64,000 nt of DNA from Lewinellaceae bacterium (GCA_020636095.1 JACJYN010000002.1:1922001-1986000); one strand, 5' to 3'. Shown: positions 25,261 through 35,274, counted from the first letter of the stretch. Numbers and translations are program-made. The notes: generated from the letters alone by a model not told the origin.

Positions 25261-26269
25261 GGAATAAGAGTAATTGCCCGTTTTCGTCTTTCATCGGATG
25301 ATTTTCCCCATTGTAATTTGGTTGAAAATATTTTTTGATCTCTTTTGCCAGGTTCATTGCAAAATATGGGGCAACGGCATTTCCGATCTGGTTGTAAATT
25401 CCCGTTTCATTGCCATGAAATTCGAACCAATCGGGAAAACTTTGAAGCCTTGCTGCCTCTTTAGTCGTTAGCCTTCTTCTTCTCCCGTCAGGCAGTTTTA
25501 TTCTTTGCATATCTCCTGTTGCCCCTGCTAAATTACGGCAAGTTAAGGTGCGGGCAGGCCTGTTTAAATATAAATCTCTCGGGTTGATGCATTGAGAAGC
25601 TTTCTCATAGTTGGCGATGTATTTGTCCATGCTTGGAGTGAGAAATTTTGCATTTTCAGGAATTTGAGTTGCTAATTCCCCAAGGGCTTCTCCAGCTGTT
25701 ACTTTATAATTGAGTTTAGAAGGAAAATGGATTACGTCCTTTGCTCCAAATACAATAACTCTCTCTCTGTTCTGGGGAACTCCGTAAAACTTGGCATTCA
25801 TTAACCGGAATGAGACTTTGTAACCCAATTGCTTTAAATGTTCTATGATTTCTTGCAGATACCATTTATTCTTATACAAAAGTCCTCTCACATTCTCGAA
25901 TAAGAATACTTCTGGTTGAACTTGTTCAATAGCGGATAAAAATATAGGAAATCCATCCCTCGAATCTTTAAGCCCCATTTGTTTCCCTCCTACGCTAAAC
26001 GGCTGGCAAGGAGGCCCTCCAATTATTACATCAGCATTTGGATATGCCGTATTTACGTCAAGTTCTTGGGTATAACAATCTCCAATCAGGTTATTTCTGT
26101 AGGTTTGTGCAGCATCCTCTAATTTTTCATATCCAATAGTTTTGAAGCCAACCGACTCAAAACCAAGGGATAGTCCTCCACATCCCGCAAATAAGTCAAG
26201 AACGGTTTTACCCAAATTGTTATCAACTTTTGGTTTAAGTTCCGTATTTATTCTTTCTACATATTCCAT
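25199..26269 (-). CDS. DNA (cytosine-5) methyltransferase
   Basis: All key C5-methyltransferase motifs are present: motif I (LDLFAGCGGLSLGFE), motif IV with the catalytic Cys (GGPPCQPFS), motif VI (FENVRG), motif VIII (QNRERV), motif IX (RRLTTKEAARLQSFP) and motif X (YNQIGNAVAPYFA). I prefer the ATG giving MEYVERINTELKPKVDNNLG; an ATG 51 bp upstream (26320) would add a basic 17-residue tail. The target-recognition region between VIII and IX is short. It should protect the site cut by the overlapping endonuclease. BsuBI and PstI themselves are paired with N6-adenine methyltransferases, so the pairing with a C5 enzyme is notable. Confidence 0.93.
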   Translation of the reverse strand: MEYVERINTELKPKVDNNLGKTVLDLFAGCGGLSLGFESVGFKTIGYEKLEDAAQTYRNNLIGDCYTQELDVNTAYPNADVIIGGPPCQPFSVGGKQMGLKDSRDGFPIFLSAIEQVQPEVFLFENVRGLLYKNKWYLQEIIEHLKQLGYKVSFRLMNAKFYGVPQNRERVIVFGAKDVIHFPSKLNYKVTAGEALGELATQIPENAKFLTPSMDKYIANYEKASQCINPRDLYLNRPARTLTCRNLAGATGDMQRIKLPDGRRRRLTTKEAARLQSFPDWFEFHGNETGIYNQIGNAVAPYFAMNLAKEIKKYFQPNYNGENHPMKDENGQLLLFHEPKKLYQTKQMQNICSKEA

Positions 26270-26323
26270 TCTGTAAAAATATGCTTTTTTACGGACTTTT
26301 GGACGCATACACCTATACACAAC

Positions 26324-26659
26324 CTAAAGCTCCAACCCCTCCAAATCCCCCAAATCCTCCTGCTTATAATACTGCTTGGTAAACGCCCGTTGTTTCTGGC
26401 GTTCCAAAATGAGCTTGGCCAGAGCGATGTTGGCCGGCTCTTCGCTCAAAGGGGAAAGGGCGAAATGTACCTTCTTCTCGTCTACATCGAGGCGGTACAT
26501 CAGGCTGAGGAGGAACTCCAGCCGGCGCTCGATCATTTCGGCCACCACGTCGGACAACAGGCGCAACAATTCTTCCTCGGTCAGGCTTTCTTCCTGGGGC
26601 TCCAGGTCAAAATCACGGACGATCAGTTCGGTGGTGGCGGATAGGTTGTCATTGCTCAT
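26324..26659 (-). CDS. Hypothetical protein, 111 residues
   Basis: I do not recognise a family. The protein is acidic and mostly helical, with a central hydrophobic helix pair (LLRLLSDVVAEMIERRLEFL) and the end QYYKQEDLGDLEGLEL. Its GC content is like the host genes, unlike the R-M island that begins directly downstream, so the island's left boundary is probably here. It has no signal peptide. Confidence 0.65.
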   Translation of the reverse strand: MSNDNLSATTELIVRDFDLEPQEESLTEEELLRLLSDVVAEMIERRLEFLLSLMYRLDVDEKKVHFALSPLSEEPANIALAKLILERQKQRAFTKQYYKQEDLGDLEGLEL

Positions 26660-26735
26660 AAATGCTTTGGATTCTGGTGTGCAAAGTACTTATTGCAGGG
26701 CGTTTTTCCAAAAAGAATCTTCCCCCCACCTCCTG

Positions 26736-29629
26736 TCATTTTAGAACCACCGTTCCCTGCATGCTCTGGCCGTTAGCCAGTTGTAGGTGGCAATAATACA
26801 GCCCGGCAGCTGCCCCTTGCGGCTGCCACCGGTAGCTGAAAGCCACCCCGTTCATTCCGGTTTCATGTACTTTTTTTCCCATAATGTTATAAATAGAAAG
26901 CGAAACAGCTGGGACGGACGGCCAGGATAGGAATACTTCTCCTGCCGAAGGGTTAGGAGAAATAAGGAGATGCGCTTCTGCCTTCTGTTCTTGCAGCCGG
27001 TTTACTAGGTCAACTGTGAAGGGGAACACTTGAGCGCATTCTGCGGAATCGGTTATTGTTAGTGTATACAAGCCCGGGATCAGCTCAGTGAGAGCGGCTG
27101 TGGTGTCGCCGGTATTCCAGGAATAGAGATAGGGTGGGGTGCCGCCAGATGTTGAGATCCGTTGGCAGTAAAGCTGACCGTGCCGCTGGCCAGGCCGGCA
27201 CAAGCTGGCGAGTTGGTTGCTATATCGGCAATGCGGAAGTATTCCCGTTCATAAGCACCCAGGTCTACGGTGCCTTCCAGCACTCTGGGGTTGCCGCCCA
27301 GGGAAGTTAAGATGCCTAGGCTGGTTACAGGCTCATTGTCGCCGACATTGATGGCGGGCGAACAGGCCGCGAGGCGCAGGTTACCGTCCGCTGCACCGAG
27401 AAAGAGGGGGGCGGTGGCGAATAACATACCTTCACCACACGCCTGATCGCCACCAGGCAAGTCGCAGTCATCTGCCGAGACCAGGCAGTGGTTGATGTTC
27501 CAGTCGTATAGGTTGGTTGGCCAGCCCTCAATCACACCATTAACAAAATGCCTGTTTATTTCTAGATTATCCTCCCGGCGCAGTATGCTGTTCTTTACGG
27601 TTATGGTATTGTAGTATTGTTCGTAATCAAAATCGGGCGACCAGTTTTTCGAAATATCTACTTCTCCATTGTTAAAAAAGGTGCAATTGGTAATCAGCGA
27701 TTCCGCAATTCCCGGCTTGCCACTAGTGATAGAAATGCCTCCGGTATTCTCGGCAAACAGGCAGTTGTCAATTAAATTATAGCTTTCTACCAGTGATTCT
27801 ATAAAACCTCTGATCCGGATGGCTCCTCCTAAAGGATGGTTTCCGTCGTTCCGGACAAATTCGCAGTGGCTGATTCTGCTGTGTAATAATATGTCACTGG
27901 CAAGATTTATATACATTCCACCACCACGACCATTAGCAACATTTTCAAGAAAATAGCAATTTTCTACAGTCATAAACAGGATTGTACCTTTTAAGTCTAA
28001 GGATAGCGCTCCACCCGCTGTGGAAGTTGATAAATTTTTTGTGAAAGTGGAATGCCTGACGTTTACTATTGTTGTATCTCTGATGGAACCAAAATTTGAG
28101 ATGAACAGAGCGATTGCTCCTCCCATGTTGCCTTTATTATTTCGAAAACTACAGGAGTCCACTTCCAGCCAGCCTTTATTGCAGTATGCGACTAAGCCTA
28201 TCGCCCCTCCCTCAAGTTTCGTGGTGTCATTTTCAAAATGGCAATTATTCAGTTTCATTGGTTGACAAAAACTGTCATAATATATGGCTCCGCCGCCCAT
28301 CCATGATGTATTGTTTTCAAAAATACAATGAGAAAAGGTAAGTGTATCTGCTCCGGCATTGTTGCTCTGCTTGTAGAATGCCCCTCCCCAATGGATGGCC
28401 CGGTTGTTGACAAATCGACAATTATAAAATTGAGGCAGCAGCGGTTGCTCCCCCAAGCCGTCGCTGCCGAACGCGCCCCCCTCTTTGCCGGTATTATGCG
28501 TAAAGGTACAGTTGCGAATATTGAGGTAGGCTTCTTCCTGGGCGTTGGCATTGGACAAAAACAGCCCGCCTCCATAGCGGCTGTCGAAAGTTGATCCATC
28601 TGCCTGCCCGTCCGAGAGATGCAGGCCATCAATGGAGGTATTGCGATCCGTACCAATGGCGCGAATGACGTGAAAGCTATTGTCGAGGCTATCGCCAGGT
28701 GTACCGATGTCTCCACTGAGGGTGCACATATTGGAGGCCCAATCCCGTTGCTCCAGGTTGTCTTCATGACCAGCAAAGCCGCCATAGACATGGACCCCAC
28801 GCTTTAAATTGAAAGAAGCGGCCCTGTCGGTGCTTTCAGTGGGGTAATATAGCCCATCTGCTATCCAGATGCTGTCGCCGTACTGTGCTTGGGCCAGGGC
28901 ATCTTGAAGACGGGTGAAGGCAGTTGCCCAGCTTCTTCCATCCTGCACTTGCCCTGGGGCGGCTTGATCTACATATAGCCTGCCGGAATAGCGACAATCC
29001 GTCAGGCCGTTCTGGGTATACCAAACACCCTCGTTGGTAGAGAGACAGTCCACGTTGTAATAAATTTCACAGCCGCCGCCAGTAACGCAAGAAGCAGTAG
29101 GGAAAGGGTAAGTCCTGTCGCCTACCCCTTCCAGCCAAACGGTTTGATAGAAGTCTGTAGGCCAACTGGGATCGTAGTTTTCGCCGAGAACGACGACTTC
29201 CAGCGATTTTCTACGGGTAGGGCCGTAGTAGTGTTCTTCTGTCAATAAAACATGATAACTGACCGTATCTTCACTGGTAAAGAACACTGGCGGCCTAATG
29301 ATGTAGGCCGAACCTGGGTATTCCAACCCGAAATCGTAGAGCAGGTATTCCCGGTTGGAGCAGTTGGCGTCTCGCCGGTAGTAGACCCTTCGGCCTTCCA
29401 CCCGGTAGAAGCCTGCCTCAGTGGTATCGCTAGACTCAGAGACCTCAAAGACCGGGGTCCAGGGCCGGCCGCAGAGCACTTGCTCGGGGCCAGCGAAAAT
29501 GGTTAATTCCCCCTGGTACACCCCCTGGGACTGAAAGATGGTGTAGCTGACGGTCCAAACCGGCTCTTGGCTAGCCAAGGGAAAAGATTGAGCCGTGGTG
29601 AATAGCGAGAAGGCCCAATTGAAACCCTT
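26736..29629 (-). pseudogene. T9SS-sorted right-handed beta-helix surface protein, start lost and frameshifted
   Basis: The frame opens after a stop at 29630-29632 with GFNWAFSLFTTAQSFPLASQ, the second half of a signal peptide with no start codon. A long right-handed beta-helix follows (repeats with GGAIYY, NCTF, GGAFGSD, SIDGLHLSDG; Asp-rich DGRSWATAF, typical of choice-of-anchor Q/polymorphic outer-membrane proteins). It ends with SPAINVGDN and VDLGAYE. At about 27130-27200 the frame shifts by one base; the next frame continues with a SprB-like repeat (GGTPPYLYSWNTGDTTAALT) and a T9SS sorting domain (ISPNPSAGEVFLSW, IYNIMGKKV, GLYYCHLQL). It was probably a surface adhesin. Two lesions make it a likely pseudogene, unless the frameshift is a sequencing error. 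Confidence 0.8.
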
Positions 29630-31293
29630 CTAATGTCTCTTCTTCTGATAGGCTCAGTAAAACCAAAATATCGTCTCCTGCCGGAATGCAATCGTGAGGT
29701 TCAGCCACTAGGCCGTATTCCAATGGGGACAAGGCATTGTTAGGGTCAAAAGAAAAATTAACATCGCCAGATTTAACTGCGTAAAATGTCCAGGTTTCTT
29801 CCAGCAGTGCATCTTGGTTCAGCAAGTTGAGGGGGATCGCATCCAGGTAGCTATGGAGATAATTTTGGTCGGCTTTATAGGGCCGATCCTCATTATCAAT
29901 ATCCATCCAGAATGCCTCAAACGGCCTATTTTCGAAAGGAGCAGCAAAGTCCCATTGTTGGGAAAGAGCATATTTAGGGACGACTCGGAAAGTGGGTACG
30001 GTGCCGAATATAGAAATAATATTCAAGATGATTTTTCGAGTCAGAATCTGATCTAAATGGGTGATGGAACCAGAATTATTTACATCTGCAGCAAGCCAAG
30101 CATAGGGCTTTGGAAGCGGCTTTATGCCCAAAATATGTCCCTGCATCGCTAGTAAATCGCCAGTACTTACGCCATTAGTAGCGCCAAAATTTATATTATT
30201 TATAATGTCAGCAGAACCCACCTCAATATCTTTATCTTCTACAATGTAGGTGATAGAAGTATAAGTATTATACATTCCATCTGGTGATGATGCTATAGTA
30301 GTAGCAGTTTCATTTGTAGATACATCGTAACTATTCAGCATCGTGGTGATTTGACCCCTCAAGCAAAATTTTGTAAGCCGCCCTTCCCCTTCCAAGGGGA
30401 ATGAGAAGGGGTTCCAGCGGGAAAAAGTCTACAAAATTTTGCGTCAGGCGTATTTCAGACCCCATGCTGAATAGTAACGATACATCTTTCATTTTTATCC
30501 TAAAGCCTTCAAGCGGTAAAAAAACATATTCTTCACTAACGGCATCGTAGACAGGCCTAAATACATATCCATCCGGCAAGTAAACGGGTGGCTCAAAGGT
30601 TTCGCAGTCGCCTCCGTCATTACCGGTTAAAGCATCACCGTGAGTCATCAATGACTGTAGCATTCTGTCTTTTTGGCCGGCAGTAAACTCTATCTTGTTA
30701 TTATAATATGACATGATATTCGTAATTGGCGGAGCATAGTCAACCGTGACGGCCACCTGCCCGTTGGGGTCAATAAGTGCGATCGAACATGGTGTTCCAT
30801 TACAATAACCTGTCCCGGGGTCAACATCAGTATCGGCAATGAAATCTCCATAATTGGAAGCAGTGCATTCACAGTCGAAAGGACAATTAGGGTTAACGCA
30901 AAAAAGTCGCGCCCCACTTGTAGGATCGGTACAATCACAACATAGGCAACGGGAATAATCAGGATCAGAATAGTGGTTGTAAGAATCGTCTGGCAAAAGC
31001 AAAACAGCGACGTTTGGGTAAGTACGCGTTGTGAATGCAAAAGTATGCTCAAGTTGAAAATAGTGGCCTAATTCATGAGCGATCACTACAGGAGGAAAGT
31101 TTTGAGGAAGAATTATCCCCGCGTTTTCGGGGTCAGAAGCGACCGATTTTACGGTCAGCCCACCTACGAGTCCTAGGTTTTCTGTCCTTACATTTCTGGC
31201 TAGATACACATTAATTGCATCGCTTCGATTGAATTCTGGAAAAAGATTAGCCTCTGCGTCGCTACCCATCACAGGTTGATTATAATAATGAGA
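29571..31293 (-). pseudogene. Pappalysin-like (M43) metalloprotease with dockerin-like domain, interrupted by a group D element
   Basis: The protease part carries VIAHELGHYFQLEHTF, the HExxHxxxxxH zinc site, and NIMSYYNNKIEFTAGQKDRM, the Met-turn region of M43 pappalysin-like enzymes, with cysteine-rich loops between them. At 30327-30478 a group D element breaks the frame; removing it with one 8-bp duplication joins KMKDVS to TNETATT in frame. The second half has a dockerin-like segment (GDLLAMQGHILGIKP, ADVNNSGSITHLDQI). The N-terminus is missing because another D element abuts at 31294, and the C-terminus (EGFQLGL) runs into the broken signal peptide of the next gene, which looks like a deletion. 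No active product is expected. Confidence 0.85.
30327..30478. mobile_element. Group D MITE-like element with 8-bp target duplication, inside the protease gene
   Basis: The ends are GTAACTATTCAGCAT and ATGCTGAATAGTAAC. The flanks are exact direct repeats GATACATC (30319-30326 and 30479-30486). The 152-bp interior is unrelated to other D copies and contains inverted ACAAAATTTTGC blocks and CCCCTTCC/GGGGAAGG blocks. No ORF. Confidence 0.93.
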
Positions 31294-31455
31294 GTAACTA
31301 TTCAGCAGTTAGCTTTTGGCGGTTAGCCATTAGCAAATTGCCTGCCCTTAAGGTTGGTATGTTAAGCAAAAACCGGTAGCTTAAGCTTACATCCCATTTT
31401 TATGGGCACTGGGCGCCAATAGCCAAGAGCTAATCGCCAATTGCTGAATAGTCAC
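31294..31455. mobile_element. Group D MITE-like element
   Basis: Starts GTAACTATTCAGC and ends GCTGAATAGTCAC, 162 bp. Flanking bases do not match, so the original target has been rearranged: the protease gene stops at its left end and an unrelated module begins at its right end. Confidence 0.85.
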
Positions 31456-31490
31456 AAAAAAGGATAGGTTTGTCAAAATTGTACAAGACC

Positions 31491-31871
31491 ATGCCTACGG
31501 TACAGGTGAAATCAAATGTTGAATTGGGCCTGGATGATATCCTGAAAGGTATTTCATAGTTGGATACGCCAGATCTGGAAGAGTTCCTGGAGCAGGTAAG
31601 CCGTTTGTTGGCCCGCCGTAAAGCCAGAAGCCTGTCCAAAAGAGAAACAGAACTGCTGGTCAGGATTAATCAGGGAATTGACGCTCCAAAAACAGAAAGA
31701 TACCGGGAACTATCGGATAAGCTGAATAGCGAAAAGATCACTCCTGAAGAACACCAGGAGTTGTTGAGCATTATTGAATATATTGAAGCAAAGGATGGGG
31801 AGCGGCTCGAGGCTTTGATCGAAATTCAATCCAAGACAAGGCAAATGGGCAGATCATTTTACATGGAATGA
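31491..31871 (+). pseudogene. Small protein that usually precedes an HNH endonuclease; broken by a nonsense codon
   Basis: MPTVQVKSNVELGLDDILKG is followed by IS, an in-frame TAG at 31557-31559, and then continues as LDTPDLEEFLEQVSRLLARR, SLSKRETELLVRINQG, ITPEEHQELLSIIEYIEA. This is the pattern of a small helical family common in cyanobacteria and found in Bacteroidota, encoded just upstream of an HNH endonuclease; some regard the pair as toxin-antitoxin-like, but the role is unproven. The last residues (about 31825 on) are fused into the remains of the HNH gene in another frame, so the 3' end is also lost. Translation could resume at the TTG at 31560, but I judge the gene dead. Confidence 0.75.
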
Positions 31872-31995
31872 AGATTATTCGCAAATTATTGGTATTACCC
31901 CAACTGGAAGAGCAACCGTGTACACTCTCCATCTCAACCGTCCGGGCGTTGTAAATATTCGAGGCCTGCTTCGACGCGCAGGTTTACACCCCTGA
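31825..31995 (+). pseudogene. C-terminal remnant of an HNH endonuclease
   Basis: In the frame starting at 31825 the sequence reads FNPRQGKWADHFTWNEDY, then SQIIGITPTGRATV, LHLNRPGVVNIRGLLRRAG and LHP-stop. This is the characteristic end of the HNH endonucleases that follow the small protein at 31491. The HNH catalytic part is missing; a deletion joined the two genes. No start codon is available. Downstream to 32030 nothing is coded. Confidence 0.75.
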
Positions 31996-32056
31996 AAACA
32001 TCCACCCTTCCTCGTCTTTAACAAAGTATTAAAATACTTTTTCCCTTTCATATCGT

Positions 32057-32064
32057 TACCTTTG
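32057..32064 (+). promoter_or_regulatory. Possible promoter -7 element
   Basis: TACCTTTG matches TAnnTTTG; a T-rich stretch lies about 20 bases upstream in place of a clear TTTG. It would make a leader of about 270 nt for the gene at 32339, containing a GGGGC/GCCCC hairpin at 32155-32187 and, at 32213-32270, a block (CTGAAAAACGCCC...TTTTCA) also seen next to group F elements at 36500 and 54060. Confidence 0.35.
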
Positions 32065-32338
32065 TGGGATTAAGAAGTGGAGCTGCATCGCAGTGGGTAT
32101 TTAAGCTTTCGTAAACAAGGCCATCGGGCTTTACGCTTAAAGAATGGTTATATTGTTATAGGGGGCAGTATTCCGCCCCGCAACAATGGGATGGTTTAAA
32201 TTTCTGTGCCTTCTGAAAAACGCCCTTGATTTTCAAGAACTTGCGAACGGCGAATTGCGAACAGGCCCTAATCCCTTACGGGCAACCCTTTCAGGCTCCA
32301 ATTTCGAAGCAAACAACTATTAAAAACTTTAGATAAAT

Positions 32339-32788
32339 ATGAAAAATACGATCCTTATTATAGCAGCCATCCTAGGCATCGCCGCCCTGCAGCCCGCTCA
32401 GGCACAGGACAAGGTGTGGAAAACCCTCTCGAAGATCACCTTCAAGAAGGAGTACAACGAGATGATGGGCTTCAAGGTAGACGTACCCGTTTTCAGTGAG
32501 GAGGTAAAGGCACTGGAAGGTAAGGAAGTGGCGATCAGAGGCTACATCATCCCGGTGGAAGGGTACAAGGGCCACAAGGAGTTTATCTTTTCAGCCTACC
32601 CCTACAACATGTGCTTCTTTTGCGGCGGCGCCGGCCCGGAGACCGTCATGGAAGTCTTCGCCGACGAGTCCATTGAATATACGGCCGAGCCGATCACTAT
32701 CCGCGGCAAGCTGGAACTCAACGCCGATGACATCAACCGCCTGATCTATGCTATGAAGGGGGCGGAGAAGGTGAAGGATGTGGAATAG
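32339..32788 (+). CDS. Secreted DUF3299-like protein
   Basis: The 149-residue protein has a signal peptide (MKNTILIIAAILGIAALQPA, cut after AQAQ) and a compact domain with the motif YNMCFFCGGAGPETVMEV (about 88-105). The fold (VAIRGYIIPVEG... ITIRGKLELN) resembles the OB-like DUF3299 family of secreted proteins, some of them in metal-related clusters; the CxxC of FFCGG-type motifs may bind a metal, although only CFFC is seen here. The function is unknown. The next gene begins 170 bp on, beyond two GC-rich hairpins (32795-32822 and 32862-32882) typical of intergenic filler in this genome. Confidence 0.75.
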   Translation: MKNTILIIAAILGIAALQPAQAQDKVWKTLSKITFKKEYNEMMGFKVDVPVFSEEVKALEGKEVAIRGYIIPVEGYKGHKEFIFSAYPYNMCFFCGGAGPETVMEVFADESIEYTAEPITIRGKLELNADDINRLIYAMKGAEKVKDVE

Positions 32789-32957
32789 GAGCCTCCCCCT
32801 AACCCCCTCCGAGGGAGGGGGGATTGCTAAATGATGGCTGCCAATTTGAAGCACAATCTCCCCCGCTGGCGGGGGTCGGGGGGTGGAAATGATGAATGGA
32901 ATTGCCATTATGTCCACCTTTAAAAAAGTAAGGAAAGAACCACTTCCTGCCCTTCTT

Positions 32958-34712
32958 ATGTACCAAACTTCCCATTTCCCATACTGGCTCCTCCCCCTCC
33001 TCGCCCTGGCGCTTACTTTCTGCGCCAACCCTATTCCTCCGGAGGGCGGCCTCAAGGACGAACAGCCGCCCCAACTCGTTCCGGAGGAATCGACGCCTAA
33101 CCTGCAGACGCGCTTTGAAGCGAAACGCATCGAGCTCACCTTCGATGAATGGTTTGAAATACAGGATGTCTTCAACCAGGTGGTAGTCTCTCCGCCGCTG
33201 GAGTTCCCCTTTGAGATTACCCTCCATCGGAAGACCTTACGCTTCGACTTCGATGAAAAGGAAGTGCTGCGCCCCGAAGCTACCTATACCATCAACTTCG
33301 GCGAAGCGGTGCGCGATATCACCGAGCGCAACCCCACCCAAAATCTGCGCTTCGTTTTTTCTACCGGCGACTTTATCGACTCCCTCTCCGTGTCGGGAAC
33401 CATCGTGGACGCCCAAAAGGGGGAACCGGTTGAGAATGTGCTGTTTATGCTCTACGAAAACCTGGAAGACACTGTGGTGCGCAAAGAACGCCCCTTTTAC
33501 TTCGCCCGGACCGACAAGCAGGGCTTATTCCGTATCGAAAATGTAAAGGCCGGCCAGTTCAAAGGCTTTGCCCTCCAGGACGCCAACCGCAATTATCTAT
33601 TCGACCAGGCGCAGGAACCCATTGGTTTCCCGGATACGTTCCTGGTATTGAATGACAGCCTGCAGCCTAAAGTGCGGGTCAAGCTCTTTACCGAAGACCA
33701 GCCGCTTCGCCTGATGGGGAATGACGACAGCCGCTACGGCCTGGTGCGCCTGAATTTCAGCAAACCACCGAAAGGGCTGGACATCACCTGGCAGGACGCC
33801 GGGCAAAACGTGATCATCGAGCACAATCCCGATACGACCAAAATCTGGTACGACCAGCCGGAAGACAAGGGGTGGAGCCTCTTCCTGCAGAAAGACACCC
33901 TCCTCAATGACACCGTAAAAGTGCGCAGCCGAAGCCGGCAGGAATTTCTGGATAAAACCAAACTGGAACTGGCCCGCCCCTCAAAAGGGGCCCTGCGGCT
34001 GAACCCCACTAAAGAGGCCTCCCTTACCTTTAACCAGCCCCTCACCACCTTCGACACCAGCCTGATGCGCCTGTACGAGGATACCCTGCGCATCGAGATG
34101 CAACCCCTGTACAGCCTCGACACCAACGGACAGCGCCGGCTGATCATCGCCCACCCCTGGAAGGAAGGCATGGCCTACGAACTGGAATTGATGCCGGGCG
34201 CCCTGACGGGCCTGTACGGCCAGCAAAACGACACCCTCCTCCAGCCCATTCAGGTAGACCTGCTGAAAAGCTACGGCAACCTCACCCTGCAATTCGATAG
34301 CCTCTCCGCCGACAGCAGCTATTATATCGAACTGCTGGGTAAAGGGGACGAACTGGTCACCACCTTCACCATTCAGGGCGATTCTACCTTCCAGCGCACC
34401 TTCCGCGCCCTGCCTTCCGGCACCTACACCGTCCGCCTCATAGAAGACTGGAACGGCAACGGGCGTTGGGACACCGGCAACTACGACGAAAAGCGCCAGC
34501 CCGAGCCCATCTACCTGCGCACCCTGGAGCAGCTTCGCTCCAATTGGGATTTGGAAACAGCCATTAACTTTGTAGAACTGCGACAGTTGGCCCGAGCGCC
34601 GGCGCCGGCGGCTGCTCAGGAAGGAACGCCGGGAAGCCTAAAGCCGGGCGAAGCGCCGTCGCGGGAGGAAAAGCCGGGGCGGAAGCCGCCGGGTGGCCGG
34701 GGGGGGAATTAG
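32958..34712 (+). CDS. Ig-like (SbsA/Big_5) domain lipoprotein
   Basis: I place the start at the ATG at 32958 because it yields a clean lipoprotein signal (MYQTSHFPYWLLPLLALALT, then FC, lipobox LTFC); the frame is open 75 bp upstream from a GTG. The 584-residue protein opens with NPIPPEGGLKDEQPPQL, the hallmark of the Bacteroidota family with an N-terminal SbsA-like Ig domain (FDEWFEIQDVFNQVVVSPPL, YTINFGEAVRDI), followed by a carboxypeptidase-regulatory-like domain (GTIVDAQKGEPVENVLFMLY) and further beta domains. The tail (from about residue 560) is Pro/Gly/Arg-rich. It is likely to face the periplasm or cell surface; its role is unknown. Confidence 0.82.
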   Translation: MYQTSHFPYWLLPLLALALTFCANPIPPEGGLKDEQPPQLVPEESTPNLQTRFEAKRIELTFDEWFEIQDVFNQVVVSPPLEFPFEITLHRKTLRFDFDEKEVLRPEATYTINFGEAVRDITERNPTQNLRFVFSTGDFIDSLSVSGTIVDAQKGEPVENVLFMLYENLEDTVVRKERPFYFARTDKQGLFRIENVKAGQFKGFALQDANRNYLFDQAQEPIGFPDTFLVLNDSLQPKVRVKLFTEDQPLRLMGNDDSRYGLVRLNFSKPPKGLDITWQDAGQNVIIEHNPDTTKIWYDQPEDKGWSLFLQKDTLLNDTVKVRSRSRQEFLDKTKLELARPSKGALRLNPTKEASLTFNQPLTTFDTSLMRLYEDTLRIEMQPLYSLDTNGQRRLIIAHPWKEGMAYELELMPGALTGLYGQQNDTLLQPIQVDLLKSYGNLTLQFDSLSADSSYYIELLGKGDELVTTFTIQGDSTFQRTFRALPSGTYTVRLIEDWNGNGRWDTGNYDEKRQPEPIYLRTLEQLRSNWDLETAINFVELRQLARAPAPAAAQEGTPGSLKPGEAPSREEKPGRKPPGGRGGN

Positions 34713-34815
34713 GGCGGTTATAAAAGAGCCGCCCATCTGTTTCGGGCGCTCAATGAACAACAAACAATAAAAGAGCTTTTGAACATGCCAAAAGCGTGGT
34801 TGAGACCCTTATTGT

Positions 34816-35055
34816 GAAAAAACTACGCCGGTGGGCAGCTTTCCTCCCAATGCTCTGGGATTGTACGATATGAGCGGCAATGTATCCGACTGGTGCTGGG
34901 ATTGGTTCGATAAAAACTATTATAAACAATTCGAAGGCCAGTCCGCTAAAAATCCCACTGGCCCCGAAAAAGGCTCCTACCGTGTGCGTCGCGGCGGCAG
35001 CACGCCCGTCACTCGCAACTTCCACATTGGTTTTCGCCTGGCCAGGACCCTTTAA
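34816..35055 (+). pseudogene. C-terminal fragment of a formylglycine-generating-enzyme-like (SUMF1) domain protein
   Basis: The frame reads TPVGSFPPNALGLYDMSGNV, then SDWCWDWFDKNYY and YRVRRGGS, GFRLARTL-stop. This is the diagnostic end of the FGE-sulfatase fold: LGLYDMSGNVWEW, RVxRGGSW and GFRxAR. The N-terminal 200 residues are missing and there is no signal or start, so it is a remnant. The usual Trp of GGSW is replaced by Thr. Confidence 0.75.
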
Positions 35056-35156
35056 TTTTTCGCTTTTTTACCTTTTTCTTCCCGCCGTAGCTTTATGCGG
35101 AGGCGGGTTACCTATTTCAAAAATCTGCTGTGAAGAAAACTTTATGCCCTGAAAGT

Positions 35157-35274
35157 CCTTTGAGGTTTCCAGAGTGGAAGCAATTGAAAAACCTCAAAGG
35201 CCTGAAAAGAGCAGAAAAGGCAGAAAAGACCTTTGAGGTTTCAGGGAGGGGGGGCGCTTGGAAAACCTCAAAGG
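35157..35274. repeat. Two hairpins built from CCTTTGAGGTTT
   Basis: CCTTTGAGGTTT and its complement AAACCTCAAAGG bracket 35157-35200 and again 35230-35274. Such pairs are frequent intergenic hairpins in Bacteroidota. They fill part of the gap between the FGE remnant and blaI. Confidence 0.75.
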
